From positions 1 through 27,636 of the IMG/VR virus record IMGVR_UViG_3300048591_000494: DNA of 27,636 nucleotides. One strand, 5' to 3'. Made by a program: the position numbers and the translations under genes. This document shows, in pieces, positions 14,622 to 21,496 of the stretch. The notes beneath the pieces are model-generated. The model searched no databases. It saw nothing but the letters and a program-made list of their open reading frames with translations, and was not told where the DNA came from. Numbering within the stretch: position 1 is the first letter of the stretch; the number at the start of each line of letters is the position of its first letter. Origin of the DNA: a virus.

Positions 14622-14957
14622 TCACTCCTTCTTGCGGCGCGGCTTCTTGCTCTGCGGCTTCAACCCGAACGCTTTCATGGTCGCCAGGTCGGCCGCGGAG
14701 AAGCCTTCGGGCACGGGCTCAGGGGCGAGCCACTCGAGCAGCTTCGCGACATTGCCGCCGCCGATCGCGCCTGCCACCAGAGCGGCCGGCCGGTGCACGC
14801 GGTGCATGTCGTCGAACGGGTGGAGCCGGTAGAACTCGATCCAGGCTGTGAACTCGCGCTGCGACATGGCCGACTGCCATTCCGCAACCGTGCGGCCACC
14901 GAGGGCCAGCGCGAGAACGTGCCAGAACCAGTCCTCACCGCGCGCCCTCAGCCGTTT
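14622..14957 (-). CDS. tail assembly chaperone T extension, made by -1 frameshift from the G gene
   Basis: This frame has no good start of its own before the internal Met at 14867 but is open to the slippery site. It encodes about 110 residues containing DWFWHVLALALGGRTVAEWQ and MSQREFTAWIEFYRLHPFDD, a signature of gpT-like tail assembly proteins, and ends in a basic tail (KPQSKKPRRKKE). In the expressed form it would be the C-terminal half of a G-T fusion that recruits the tape measure and tail tube subunits. The stop lies just before the tape measure start. A separate product from the Met at 14867 (81 residues) is possible but less likely. Confidence 0.8.
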   Translation of the reverse strand, partial: KRLRARGEDWFWHVLALALGGRTVAEWQSAMSQREFTAWIEFYRLHPFDDMHRVHRPAALVAGAIGGGNVAKLLEWLAPEPVPEGFSAADLATMKAFGLKPQSKKPRRKKE

Positions 14958-15280
14958 CCCTGCTCACCAGCCTGTCCGACGCCGTTGAGCTTGAGCACGA
15001 CCGACAGGATCGCCTCGGCTGCCGAGGCCTTGAGCTTGCGCGCCTTGTCCATCGTCAGCGCCGGCTTGCCGTCGGCTTCGCACAGGCTGGCGACGATCAG
15101 GCGCGCGACGCTGCCGGCGCGCACGTTCTCGTCCGGCGATCTCTCGTCGGCCGCGAACTTGCGAAACTCCAGCGCCGGCAGCTCGCGGAAGAACAGGGTG
15201 TGCTCCTGGCCGTCCGGCAGCGTCACCTTTCGCTCGTGCACCTTGTCGCTGACGAACAGCGAGTCGTCGAGAGCGCCCAT
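14948..15280 (-). CDS. tail assembly chaperone (gpG-like)
   Basis: This 110-residue protein begins MGALDDSLFVSDKVHERKVT and contains EHTLFFRELPALEFRKFAA, typical of gpG-type chaperones that sit between the tail tube and tape measure genes. Most ribosomes should stop at TGA 14948-14950. A fraction should slip at GGGAAAC (14954-14960) and make the G-T fusion. The start is two bases after the tail tube stop. The longer frame to 15685 is an antisense-like extension through the tail tube gene and is not used. Confidence 0.83.
   Translation of the reverse strand: MGALDDSLFVSDKVHERKVTLPDGQEHTLFFRELPALEFRKFAADERSPDENVRAGSVARLIVASLCEADGKPALTMDKARKLKASAAEAILSVVLKLNGVGQAGEQGNG
14954..14960 (-). promoter_or_regulatory. 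programmed -1 frameshift slippery site of the tail chaperone gene
   Basis: On the minus strand the zero-frame codons CAG GGA AAC GGC TGA contain the heptamer G GGA AAC. A -1 slip re-pairs as GGG AAA and continues CGG CTG AGG into the T frame. The heptamer differs from lambda's GGGAAAG by the last base only and fits the X XXY YYZ rule. It lies two codons before the G stop, and the T frame downstream has the expected gpT features. Heptamer, frame and position agree, which makes chance unlikely. Confidence 0.82.
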
Positions 15281-15282
15281 GC

Positions 15283-15780
15283 TCAGACCCAGTGCGGCGT
15301 GGTGGCGCCGTTCGGCTGGATCGTCAGCGTGCCGCGCACGACCTCGTTGCCGGCGATGTCGACGGTGATGTTCGCGACGTAGCCGAAGAACGTGAAGCAC
15401 GTCCGGTCGTTCGGCGGCTCGACGTTGCCGTCGCTGTCGATCACGGTCGGCACGCTGTCGCTGTCGCTCAGGCCGACCAGCCAGCCGACGTTGCGGTTCT
15501 CGCGCCGCAGCTGGAACAGCGCCTGGTGGCTGCCGTCCTGGTGGTACAGGATGAAGGGCACGCTGACCGGGTCGCCGCTGGCCAGGCCGCCCACGAACTT
15601 GCGGTAGCCGCTGACCTCGTCGAGACACGTCGTGTCGATCTGGTCCTTCGTGCCGCCGCCCACGCCGGTGATGCCGGTGGGGCAAGTCAGCTTGACGATC
15701 TCAGGCACGCTGCTGGTCACGTCGTCGACGAAGAACAGGTGGGTGCCCTGGGTTTCGTAGCTGTTGTCGATCACGCTCAT
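15283..15780 (-). CDS. major tail tube protein
   Basis: This 165-residue protein starts at ATG 15780 (MSVIDNSY), chosen because GGAG lies at the right distance upstream; an in-frame ATG four codons earlier overlaps that site. The sequence is beta-rich (QGTHLFFVDDVTSSVPEI, FGYVANITVDIAGNEVVRGT) and ends in a strand typical of lambda gpV-like tube subunits (LTIQPNGATTPHWV). It lies between the terminator-type protein and the G/GT chaperones, the standard siphovirus order. It is the only late gene preceded by both a strong RBS and a possible terminator hairpin, which suits a separately controlled, abundant product. Confidence 0.8.
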   Translation of the reverse strand: MSVIDNSYETQGTHLFFVDDVTSSVPEIVKLTCPTGITGVGGGTKDQIDTTCLDEVSGYRKFVGGLASGDPVSVPFILYHQDGSHQALFQLRRENRNVGWLVGLSDSDSVPTVIDSDGNVEPPNDRTCFTFFGYVANITVDIAGNEVVRGTLTIQPNGATTPHWV

Positions 15781-15790
15781 GGCGTTCTCC

Positions 15791-15816
15791 AAGAAGAAGG
15801 GCCGCTACTGCGGCCC
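15791..15816 (-). terminator. hairpin with T-rich tail upstream of the tail tube gene
   Basis: On the minus strand GGGCCGC, loop AGTA, GCGGCCC (15816-15799) is followed by TTCTTCTT (15798-15791). The seven-base-pair GC stem and broken T tract could be a weak intrinsic terminator, an attenuator or an mRNA-stabilising stem. It sits in one of the few gaps of the late operon (15781-15841), before the RBS of the tail tube gene. Because essential tail genes follow, full termination is unlikely; transcript processing or attenuation fits better. Confidence 0.4.
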
Positions 15817-15841
15817 GGGTTGCGGAAGCGAGAAAGTCAGG

Positions 15842-17449
15842 TCACAAGGCGCGCTCGCGGCCTCGGTCGAGCCACACGTCGAACTGCAGGCCCATGCGGT
15901 ACAGCCGCGTCTCTGGCTCGCGCAGGTTCGCGACGAGCCCCGTCATGTAGCTGTGCTGCTCCATTGCGTCGCGCACCGCGCGGGCCAGGATCTCGACGCC
16001 GGCATCGGTCTGGTGCCAGCAGTCCACCTGCACGCTGACGCGAGCGGTCGGCGGCAGGCCGCTGAGGTTGACCTCCGGCGCCATGCTCGGGCTGAACCAA
16101 GTCAGGTACGGGTCGGGCATCGGCGCACCGTCGCGCGTCTGCGGGGCCGCTCCGTGGCGCCAGATGCGCGGCGGCGAGGTGCCGACGATGTTCGTGACGG
16201 CCGCGCTGGCGGCCAGCCAGGTGTGAACTGGTGGCATGAAGACGTGCCTCGGGACGGTTGATGGCTCGGTGCGCGTGACGACCGGCACGCGCGGCGCTGC
16301 GCTGACCTGCGCGACACCAGGGACGAACCGCCTATTGCCTGTCTGCGTGGCCGTCGGCGCAGCCGTGAGCACCTGCAGCGAAGCCGGGCCAGGTCGCACG
16401 CGCGTGCCGGTCTGCTGCTGGACGCTCGGCGCGTAGGTCTGCAGCGCAACGGCGCCCAGGTCCGGCGCGACGATCTGGTGCGCCGTCCTGTCGACCGTCG
16501 GTGCGTAGGTCTGAAGCTCGACAGCGGCATAGCCGGGTGACACGACTCCAGACTGCGTGCGCTGGACCGTCGGCGCGTAGCTGGAGAGCGCCACCGCGGC
16601 GGCCGCAGGCTGCAGCGTGACATGCGCCGTGCGGTCTACGGTGGGTGCATAGGTGGCCAGCGAGACCGATGCAGCGCCGGGAGTGGCGACGAATGCGCCA
16701 CCGCGCGACACCGTCGGCGCGTAGGTGGCAGCAGCCAGTGCCGCGAACTGCGGCGACAGCGTCAGGTCGGCCGTCTGCGCCAGCGTCACCTGGTAGCTTG
16801 CGACCTCCACAGCGGCCACGCCAGGCCGCACGATCTGGTTCTCTGTGCGCGAGACGGTCGGCGCGTAGGAGGCAGCTGCGATGGCCGCTGCCGCCGGTGT
16901 GATGGTTCGCGAGTCCTGGCGATCGACTGTCGGCGCGTAGCTGGTGACCGCGAAGGAAGTAGCGGCCGGAGCGACGGTCTGGTTCGCTGTCCGGTCGACC
17001 ACCGGCGCATAGGTCGTGGCCTCGATCGCCGCGGCCGAAGGCACGACGCGCTGGTTTGCCGTCTGGTCGACAGTGGGCGCGTAGGTCTGCGCCTCGATTT
17101 CCGACGGGGCGCCTGCATTGATGGTCGTGCTGCCGACGGTGACGTAGATCGTCCCATCGTCCGCGCCAGTCGTGCCGTCAGCCTCGATCCACAGCAGACG
17201 GTAGTCCTGCTCATAGGCGCCATCGTCGGCGCCGATCAGCGCGTACCCGCCGAAGTCGTCGGCCTGCGTCGTGCCGCTGGCGATCAGCGGCGTCAGCAGC
17301 ACCCACAGCAGTTGTGTGTCCGCGTCGGCCGGCAGGTCCGGGTCGTTGAGCAGCGGCGAGTCCTCGTCGCCGAGCCCGCTGATCTCCGACGGGAAGATGC
17401 CGACGTTGCCGACCTTCAGCCGGCCGGGGATGCCGCCGATCAGGATCAC
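15842..17449 (-). CDS. repeat protein fused to a DUF3168-like tail completion domain
   Basis: This 535-residue protein starts at GTG 17449, overlapping the upstream stop as GTGA. Residues 1-121 form a mixed N-terminal domain (ILIGGIPGRLKVGNVGIFP). Residues 122-385 are eleven tandem 24-residue repeats with consensus near TYAPTVDRTANQxVxPxAAA. Residues about 405-535 look like a DUF3168/tail completion domain: VHTWLAASAAVTNIVGTSPP, PYLTWFSPSMAPEVNLSG, RVSVQVDCWHQTDAGVEILA, MGLQFDVWLD. The usual DUF3168 protein is only about 130 residues and caps the tail at the head junction. The order gp10-like, DUF3168, tail tube is kept, so the C-terminal domain is in its normal place and the repeats are an addition. 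Confidence 0.8.
   Translation of the reverse strand: MILIGGIPGRLKVGNVGIFPSEISGLGDEDSPLLNDPDLPADADTQLLWVLLTPLIASGTTQADDFGGYALIGADDGAYEQDYRLLWIEADGTTGADDGTIYVTVGSTTINAGAPSEIEAQTYAPTVDQTANQRVVPSAAAIEATTYAPVVDRTANQTVAPAATSFAVTSYAPTVDRQDSRTITPAAAAIAAASYAPTVSRTENQIVRPGVAAVEVASYQVTLAQTADLTLSPQFAALAAATYAPTVSRGGAFVATPGAASVSLATYAPTVDRTAHVTLQPAAAAVALSSYAPTVQRTQSGVVSPGYAAVELQTYAPTVDRTAHQIVAPDLGAVALQTYAPSVQQQTGTRVRPGPASLQVLTAAPTATQTGNRRFVPGVAQVSAAPRVPVVTRTEPSTVPRHVFMPPVHTWLAASAAVTNIVGTSPPRIWRHGAAPQTRDGAPMPDPYLTWFSPSMAPEVNLSGLPPTARVSVQVDCWHQTDAGVEILARAVRDAMEQHSYMTGLVANLREPETRLYRMGLQFDVWLDRGRERAL
16295..17086 (-). repeat. eleven tandem 72-base units encoding 24-residue repeats
   Basis: The coding repeat TYAPTVDRTA and variants recurs every 24 codons without any length change (TYAPTVDQ, TYAPVVDR, SYAPTVDR, SYAPTVSR, SYQVTLAQ, TYAPTVSR, TYAPTVDR, SYAPTVQR, TYAPTVDR, TYAPSVQQ, TAAPTATQ). 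On the plus strand this shows as recurrent CGGCGCGTAGGT-like segments. A degenerate twelfth unit (PRVPVVTRTE) follows. Similar YAPTV repeats occur in other phage structural proteins. They probably stack as a beta fibre or lattice. The units are diverged at the DNA level. Confidence 0.85.
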
Positions 17450-18684
17450 GTCGTCGTCATCCTCTTGCAGCCGATCTCGCCGTCGCCCACGCGCACGAAG
17501 ACGAGGTGGTACTCGGTGGCGGCGGCGAGGGCAACATCCTCCCACCGCGGCAGCCTACCGGTGCTGTCAATCTGTAGCGTGCCGCTTTCCTCGACGAGCG
17601 CACCCGTCGCCACGTCATAGGCCCGGACGATGTAGTCCTCGTCCTCGGCCTCCAGGCCGATGCCGGTCAGCGACCCGACGATCTCGCCGAAGATGCAGTC
17701 CGGGTCGGTGTCGAAGTCGAAGCCGCGCAGCGGGTCCGTCGTGTCGCTGGTGCCAGTGATGACATCGCCGGCCCCGTTGTCATGGAAGAAGTGCGGCCAG
17801 TATTGGGTGGCCGGGCTGAGGCCGGTCGCGTTGAAGGTGTTGGCCCCGGCGATCACGCTCGCGTCGCTGCCATCCCATGCCGCCGCCGCGCCGGTGTGAT
17901 CCTGGCCGTTCTCGATCTGCGTATCGCTCGGCGTCGTGCTGCTGGTCGTCAGCACGGCGTACAGCGTGCCCGCCGCGACGTCCGTCGTCACCGACAATTC
18001 GCCAGTGGTTGAGCCGTCTGCGGTGAAGCTGGCCGCGCTCAGGGTCGGGTCGGCGGGCGCCGTAATGCCGGCGATGCTCCACGTCGAGCCGAACGTGTAC
18101 GGGGTGCCTCCACCCGTCACTGTCGCCGACATCGTGACCGACGACGCCCCGGGCTCGTCCATCCCGTATATCTGCGGGAAGTTTGAGGATGCGCTGTCGA
18201 GCCGCTCGACCGTCGGCGAGTCCGCCGCAATCGTGCCGCCGGTGGAGATCGAATAGAGTCCGGCGACCACGCTATCCGTGTCGCTGCTCTTGGTCGGCTG
18301 CGGGTTGTATCCGCTCGCGCCGAAGTTGCTTGAAGACGATATAGCGCTCGTGTCGCGGTAGGACATGAACGCCACGCCGGGGCGGCTGTTGGCGTCGCCG
18401 CATGTCAGCGTGAACGACTGCGAGCCGGTGAGTGCCGAGGCCGGCAGCCGGAAAGCCCTGTACTCGCCCGTGTAGCCGATGGACGAAAGATCGAACGCCG
18501 TGTCAGCGGTCATCGTCTCGCCACCGATCACGAGGGAGTCGATGGTCGTGGCGTTGTTGTTGACCGTGGCGAACGCGATGATGCCAATGTCGTCGCCAGA
18601 GCCGACATCGAAGGAGCCCGTCAGCGTGCTCGAAAAACTGCCGTCGTAGAACTGGGCCGCGTTGTTGAATGTCGGCTGCGCCAT
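17446..18684 (-). CDS. large beta-rich virion protein of unknown role
   Basis: This 412-residue Ser/Thr/Gly/Asp-rich protein looks extracellular and beta-structured. Residues 1-200 (TLTGSFDVGSGDDIGIIAFA, FTLTCGDANSRPGVAFMSY) suggest a jelly-roll or lectin-like module. Residues about 210-320 (DPTLSAASFTADGSTTGELS, TGLSPATQYWPHFFHDNGAG) resemble a fibronectin type III domain. The last 90 residues (EDYIVRAYDVATGALVEESG) may be another beta module that attaches the protein. It overlaps both neighbours (TGATG and GTGA). It is probably an appendage or decoration protein; no search was possible. Confidence 0.75.
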   Translation of the reverse strand: MAQPTFNNAAQFYDGSFSSTLTGSFDVGSGDDIGIIAFATVNNNATTIDSLVIGGETMTADTAFDLSSIGYTGEYRAFRLPASALTGSQSFTLTCGDANSRPGVAFMSYRDTSAISSSSNFGASGYNPQPTKSSDTDSVVAGLYSISTGGTIAADSPTVERLDSASSNFPQIYGMDEPGASSVTMSATVTGGGTPYTFGSTWSIAGITAPADPTLSAASFTADGSTTGELSVTTDVAAGTLYAVLTTSSTTPSDTQIENGQDHTGAAAAWDGSDASVIAGANTFNATGLSPATQYWPHFFHDNGAGDVITGTSDTTDPLRGFDFDTDPDCIFGEIVGSLTGIGLEAEDEDYIVRAYDVATGALVEESGTLQIDSTGRLPRWEDVALAAATEYHLVFVRVGDGEIGCKRMTTT

Positions 18685-20069
18685 CAGGTGCCTCTCGGTC
18701 GGTAGACGTGCATCGTGTCGGCACCGTCAGTGCTGGCGAACGGGAACCATGTGATCGCGCCCAGGCGGGCGTCGTACTGGAACTTGTGGTGCGTGGTGTT
18801 GGTGTTCGGGTAGAAGGTCTGCCCGTCGCCGAACGGTGCGCGCGTCACCGTCCAGGTGTCGGTCAGCGTGGCCGGGATCTCGATCTCGTAGGCCGCCTCG
18901 TCGTCCTGCTCGACGCCGGCCACGATGATTCGCTCGGCTTCAGGACACCACGTCGCAGCGCCCCACCAGTACGTTTCGTCCTCGTCCGCAAGCGTGCCGG
19001 TGTTGAGCGTCTGACTCAGCGAGGCGGTGCCACCGAGCGTGGGCTGCGTGACCGTAACGTCCATCCACTGCACGCGCAGGTCGCCGCCGTAGCTGTAGCA
19101 GCAGATCAGCAGGCCGCGCTCCGGTACGTAGAACTGGCAGCCGCTCTCGGCATGGAAGGCGGGGGAGCCGGACGAGTCGGCCAGGTTGAAGTCGAAGGCC
19201 GTGCCAGTGCCCTCGATCCAGTCTCCGGCCGCAACGTCATACCAGACGACTTTGCCCCCTGTGCCGCCGCGCGTTGTCATGTAGACCCGGCCTTGTGCCG
19301 GCACGAACGTGCACAGCGTCGGGGCCTTCCAGTAGGTGGTGCCCTCGTTGTATCGCGTGTTCGTATGCCGCTCCCACCAGAAGGGAGAGTCGGTGTCGGT
19401 CGTGGTCAGGTGCAGGGCGTGCGCCGCAATGCAGCCCTGGTAGTTGATGTGCCCGACCGCGGCATTCTGTGTCTTGAGCACCGTCCCATGCTTCGCACCG
19501 CCATGCTCCGGGCCGATGACGACCATGCAGCCGTAGGTGTGGCTTGCGCCCGGTTGGCCGTTCCACGCCGCCAGGTCGCCGGTCAGGTTCTTGGCTTCGC
19601 CATATTCCAGATCCCCGCCGACCGTGCCGTCTATCCAGTCCAGCACGCCAGCCGTGTTAAGGTTGCCGACCGCGTTGTCGAACGGATCACCGTCGAGGCC
19701 GAACCACGGCACCGGGTCGGTGATGCGCTTGAACTCGACCTGATCGGCTTGGTACTCGGCGATGATGACGCTGTTGTCGTTGGTGTTGCTGTGGCCGCCG
19801 CTGAAGATGACGTTGCAGCCGTAGTAACCCCAGTACGGATTCTTCAGCCCGCCGCCGTAGCTGTTGGCGATCTTGCTGGCGTGGAACTGGGTGTAGTAGG
19901 TCGCCGCGACGCTGCGGAACGTGTTGGCGAGCAGGCCGTTCGTCGTGCTGAGGACCGCGACCTCGCCGGGCGCCGGCACCCAGCTTGGCGGCGGTTGCGG
20001 CACAACCATGCCGGCCCCAAGGTTCATGCCGCTCGGCACCGTGTAGTAATCGTCTCGCGCTTCGGGCAC
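18684..20069 (-). CDS. beta-propeller-like (Kelch-type) virion protein
   Basis: This 461-residue protein contains recurrent modules with glycine-histidine turns and aromatic strands: NVIFSGGHSNTNDNSVIIAE, GCMVVIGPEHGGAKHGTV, CTFVPAQGRVYMTTRGGTGG, WCPEAERIIVAGVEQ and YDARLGAITWFPF followed by TMHVYRP. This suggests a Kelch-like propeller. The start is GTG 20069 with CGAGG upstream. No signal peptide is visible. It sits in a block of three large beta proteins placed unusually between neck and tail tube genes. A carbohydrate-binding or appendage role is inference. Confidence 0.72.
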   Translation of the reverse strand: MPEARDDYYTVPSGMNLGAGMVVPQPPPSWVPAPGEVAVLSTTNGLLANTFRSVAATYYTQFHASKIANSYGGGLKNPYWGYYGCNVIFSGGHSNTNDNSVIIAEYQADQVEFKRITDPVPWFGLDGDPFDNAVGNLNTAGVLDWIDGTVGGDLEYGEAKNLTGDLAAWNGQPGASHTYGCMVVIGPEHGGAKHGTVLKTQNAAVGHINYQGCIAAHALHLTTTDTDSPFWWERHTNTRYNEGTTYWKAPTLCTFVPAQGRVYMTTRGGTGGKVVWYDVAAGDWIEGTGTAFDFNLADSSGSPAFHAESGCQFYVPERGLLICCYSYGGDLRVQWMDVTVTQPTLGGTASLSQTLNTGTLADEDETYWWGAATWCPEAERIIVAGVEQDDEAAYEIEIPATLTDTWTVTRAPFGDGQTFYPNTNTTHHKFQYDARLGAITWFPFASTDGADTMHVYRPRGT

Positions 20070-20082
20070 TTGTGCCTCGTGT

Positions 20083-20562
20083 TCAGATTGCAGCGGCCAT
20101 CAACTCGCGCGCCCGGTCCTTGACCTGCTGCACGCGCGACGTACCCACGCCAGTAAGGCGCTTTCGTTCGCGCGGGTCGTCGTGCTCCATGTAGGCCGCC
20201 AGAATCTCGCGCTGCCGGTCTGTCAGCGCATCCAGCGCCACCAGTGCCTGCTTTGCGGCGAGGATTCGCTCTGGCGTCTCGTGGTGCGCGTCGCTCTGCG
20301 GCATCGGCTGAATCTCCGGTGCAGCGCGGCGCCGTAGCCAGCGGCGCAGTTCGTCCAGCATCGCCCATCGCGCCTGCGCGAACGCGGCGCCGAACTCCGG
20401 CAGCGCGCCGCGCTTCTCTTTCGACAGCCACAGGGCTACGGCCGCAGACTGCAGCAGGTCGCAGCGGATCAACTCCGGCGCGGGTATGGCGCCCGACCGC
20501 ACAAGATGCTGCAGGGCGTGCTCGGCCGCCCGGCGCTCTGTGGGTGTCAGGCAGTCGCGCAT
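20083..20562 (-). CDS. sigma-70-like HTH protein inside the structural operon
   Basis: This 159-residue protein has two parts reminiscent of small sigma factors. Residues about 35-80 (ALWLSKEKRGALPEFGAAFA, RWAMLDELRRWLRRR) recall the region-2 core of FliA-type sigma factors, where AMLDELR is a familiar motif. Residues about 106-157 (ALDALTDRQREILAAYMEHD, LTGVGTSRVQQVKDRARELM) resemble the region-4 HTH (LTxRQRxIL, then GVxxSRVxQ). It could be a phage sigma factor, an anti-sigma partner or a DNA-binding regulator of late genes. The start is two bases after the preceding stop. Its place among virion genes is odd. Confidence 0.72.
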   Translation of the reverse strand: MRDCLTPTERRAAEHALQHLVRSGAIPAPELIRCDLLQSAAVALWLSKEKRGALPEFGAAFAQARWAMLDELRRWLRRRAAPEIQPMPQSDAHHETPERILAAKQALVALDALTDRQREILAAYMEHDDPRERKRLTGVGTSRVQQVKDRARELMAAAI

Positions 20563-20564
20563 GG

Positions 20565-20948
20565 TCAGGCCGGCGGGAAGCGCCGCCGCAGGGCGTTGAC
20601 GCGCTTGATCGCCAGGTCCACCACATCCAGGTCGCTCAGGCCGGTCATCTCCGGCATGCGTGCCAGGAAGTGCAGCACCAGGTCGCGCTCGCTCATCTGC
20701 GAACCGCCCGCCATCGCGGCCAAGCCATCGGCAACGGCCTGCGTTGCCCGGCGCTGCTCGACGGCCGCAGCGTTCATCGCTTCGGCCTGCGCCTTGTTCG
20801 CGTCGGCCTGGGTCAGCCTGGCGATCCAGTCGGCCACCTGCGCAGGCGTCAGGCCCTCCGGCATCGGCGGCCAGTGCGCGGGCGGGGTCCACGGTGCCGG
20901 CGGCTCGGTGGGCGTGGGGGCGGTTCCGGCAGTCATGGCGTCGCCCAT
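20565..20948 (-). CDS. small hypothetical protein with proline-rich N-terminus and helical C-terminus
   Basis: This 127-residue protein starts at ATG 20948, overlapping the preceding stop as TGATG; an in-frame ATG at 20936 is an alternative. The first 35 residues are Pro/Thr-rich (TAPTPTEPPAPWTPPAHWPP). The remainder is helical (PAQVADWIARLTQADANKAQ, DLDVVDLAIKRVNALRRRF). The family is not recognised. Position after a small structural protein and before the sigma-like gene suggests either a scaffolding-type virion protein or a partner of the sigma-like protein. Confidence 0.68.
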   Translation of the reverse strand: MGDAMTAGTAPTPTEPPAPWTPPAHWPPMPEGLTPAQVADWIARLTQADANKAQAEAMNAAAVEQRRATQAVADGLAAMAGGSQMSERDLVLHFLARMPEMTGLSDLDVVDLAIKRVNALRRRFPPA

Positions 20949-21421
20949 CACAGCACCGCCAGCGTCAGGACGCCGCTCGCATGCGCCTCGATCGTCAGCG
21001 TGTTGCCGTCGGTCGTGATCGGCACGTCGGCCGGCGTGTTGTCGCCGAGGAAGTGCCCCAGCACAGGGTTGACCTTGCTGTTGAGCGTGCCGGCGTAGTA
21101 CAGCACCGCGCGGCGCCAGGCCGGGATGCCGGAACCGCTGGCGGTCCACACGACGTCGCCGATGTCGAAGGTCACGGTGCCGCCGCTCTCGCTGAGCGAC
21201 ACCGAGGCAGGCGCGGCGCCGCCCGTGGTGTAGCCATCGCCGTTGGCGATCTCGTCACCCGAGAAATCGGCCCAGACCTCGTCGGTGGCGTCGTCGGGCG
21301 TGAAGCCGCTGTCGATCAGCGCAACCCGCCAGTTGCCGGCGGTCGACTGCGCCAGCAAGTTCGTGGCGCTGACGAAGTTCAGCAGCGCCTTGTCGGGAAT
21401 GACCCATGCACCTGCAGCCAT
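20948..21421 (-). CDS. small virion protein, resembles the protein at 4802-5263
   Basis: This 157-residue Gly/Ser/Thr/Asp-rich protein is predicted to be beta-structured: GNWRVALIDSGFTPDDATDE, GDGYTTGGAAPASVSL, TFDIGDVVWTASGSGI and WRRAVLYYAG, with a terminal DGNTLTIEAHASGVLTLAVL. GAAGGAG precedes the ATG. The same strand plan appears in the protein encoded after the gpJ-like gene, so the phage may carry two copies of one small structural fold. It is probably a decoration or fibre component. No enzymatic motif is visible. Confidence 0.75.
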   Translation of the reverse strand: MAAGAWVIPDKALLNFVSATNLLAQSTAGNWRVALIDSGFTPDDATDEVWADFSGDEIANGDGYTTGGAAPASVSLSESGGTVTFDIGDVVWTASGSGIPAWRRAVLYYAGTLNSKVNPVLGHFLGDNTPADVPITTDGNTLTIEAHASGVLTLAVL

Positions 21422-21442
21422 GTGAGCTCTCCTTCGGGTAGA

Positions 21443-21496
21443 TCAGTGCGCCGCGCTGTGCCGCGGCAGTTGGTGGAACTTCGGGACGCGCTTCAT
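21443..21496 (-). CDS. possible 17-residue peptide between the gp10-like and next gene
   Basis: A tiny frame, MKRVPKFHQLPRHSAAH, starts at ATG 21496 and overlaps the gp10-like stop as TGATG, the same coupling seen at other junctions of this operon. It ends 22 bases before the next gene's ATG, upstream of that gene's RBS. It is basic and His-rich. It is too short to judge by composition and may simply be leader sequence, so it is recorded at low confidence. Confidence 0.25.
   Translation of the reverse strand: MKRVPKFHQLPRHSAAH

Noticed and set aside
12254-14851. Plus-strand 865-residue frame opposite the tape measure gene
   Set aside because: It is antisense to a well supported tape measure gene. 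Its Arg/Ala/Leu-rich low-complexity product is typical of GC-rich shadows.
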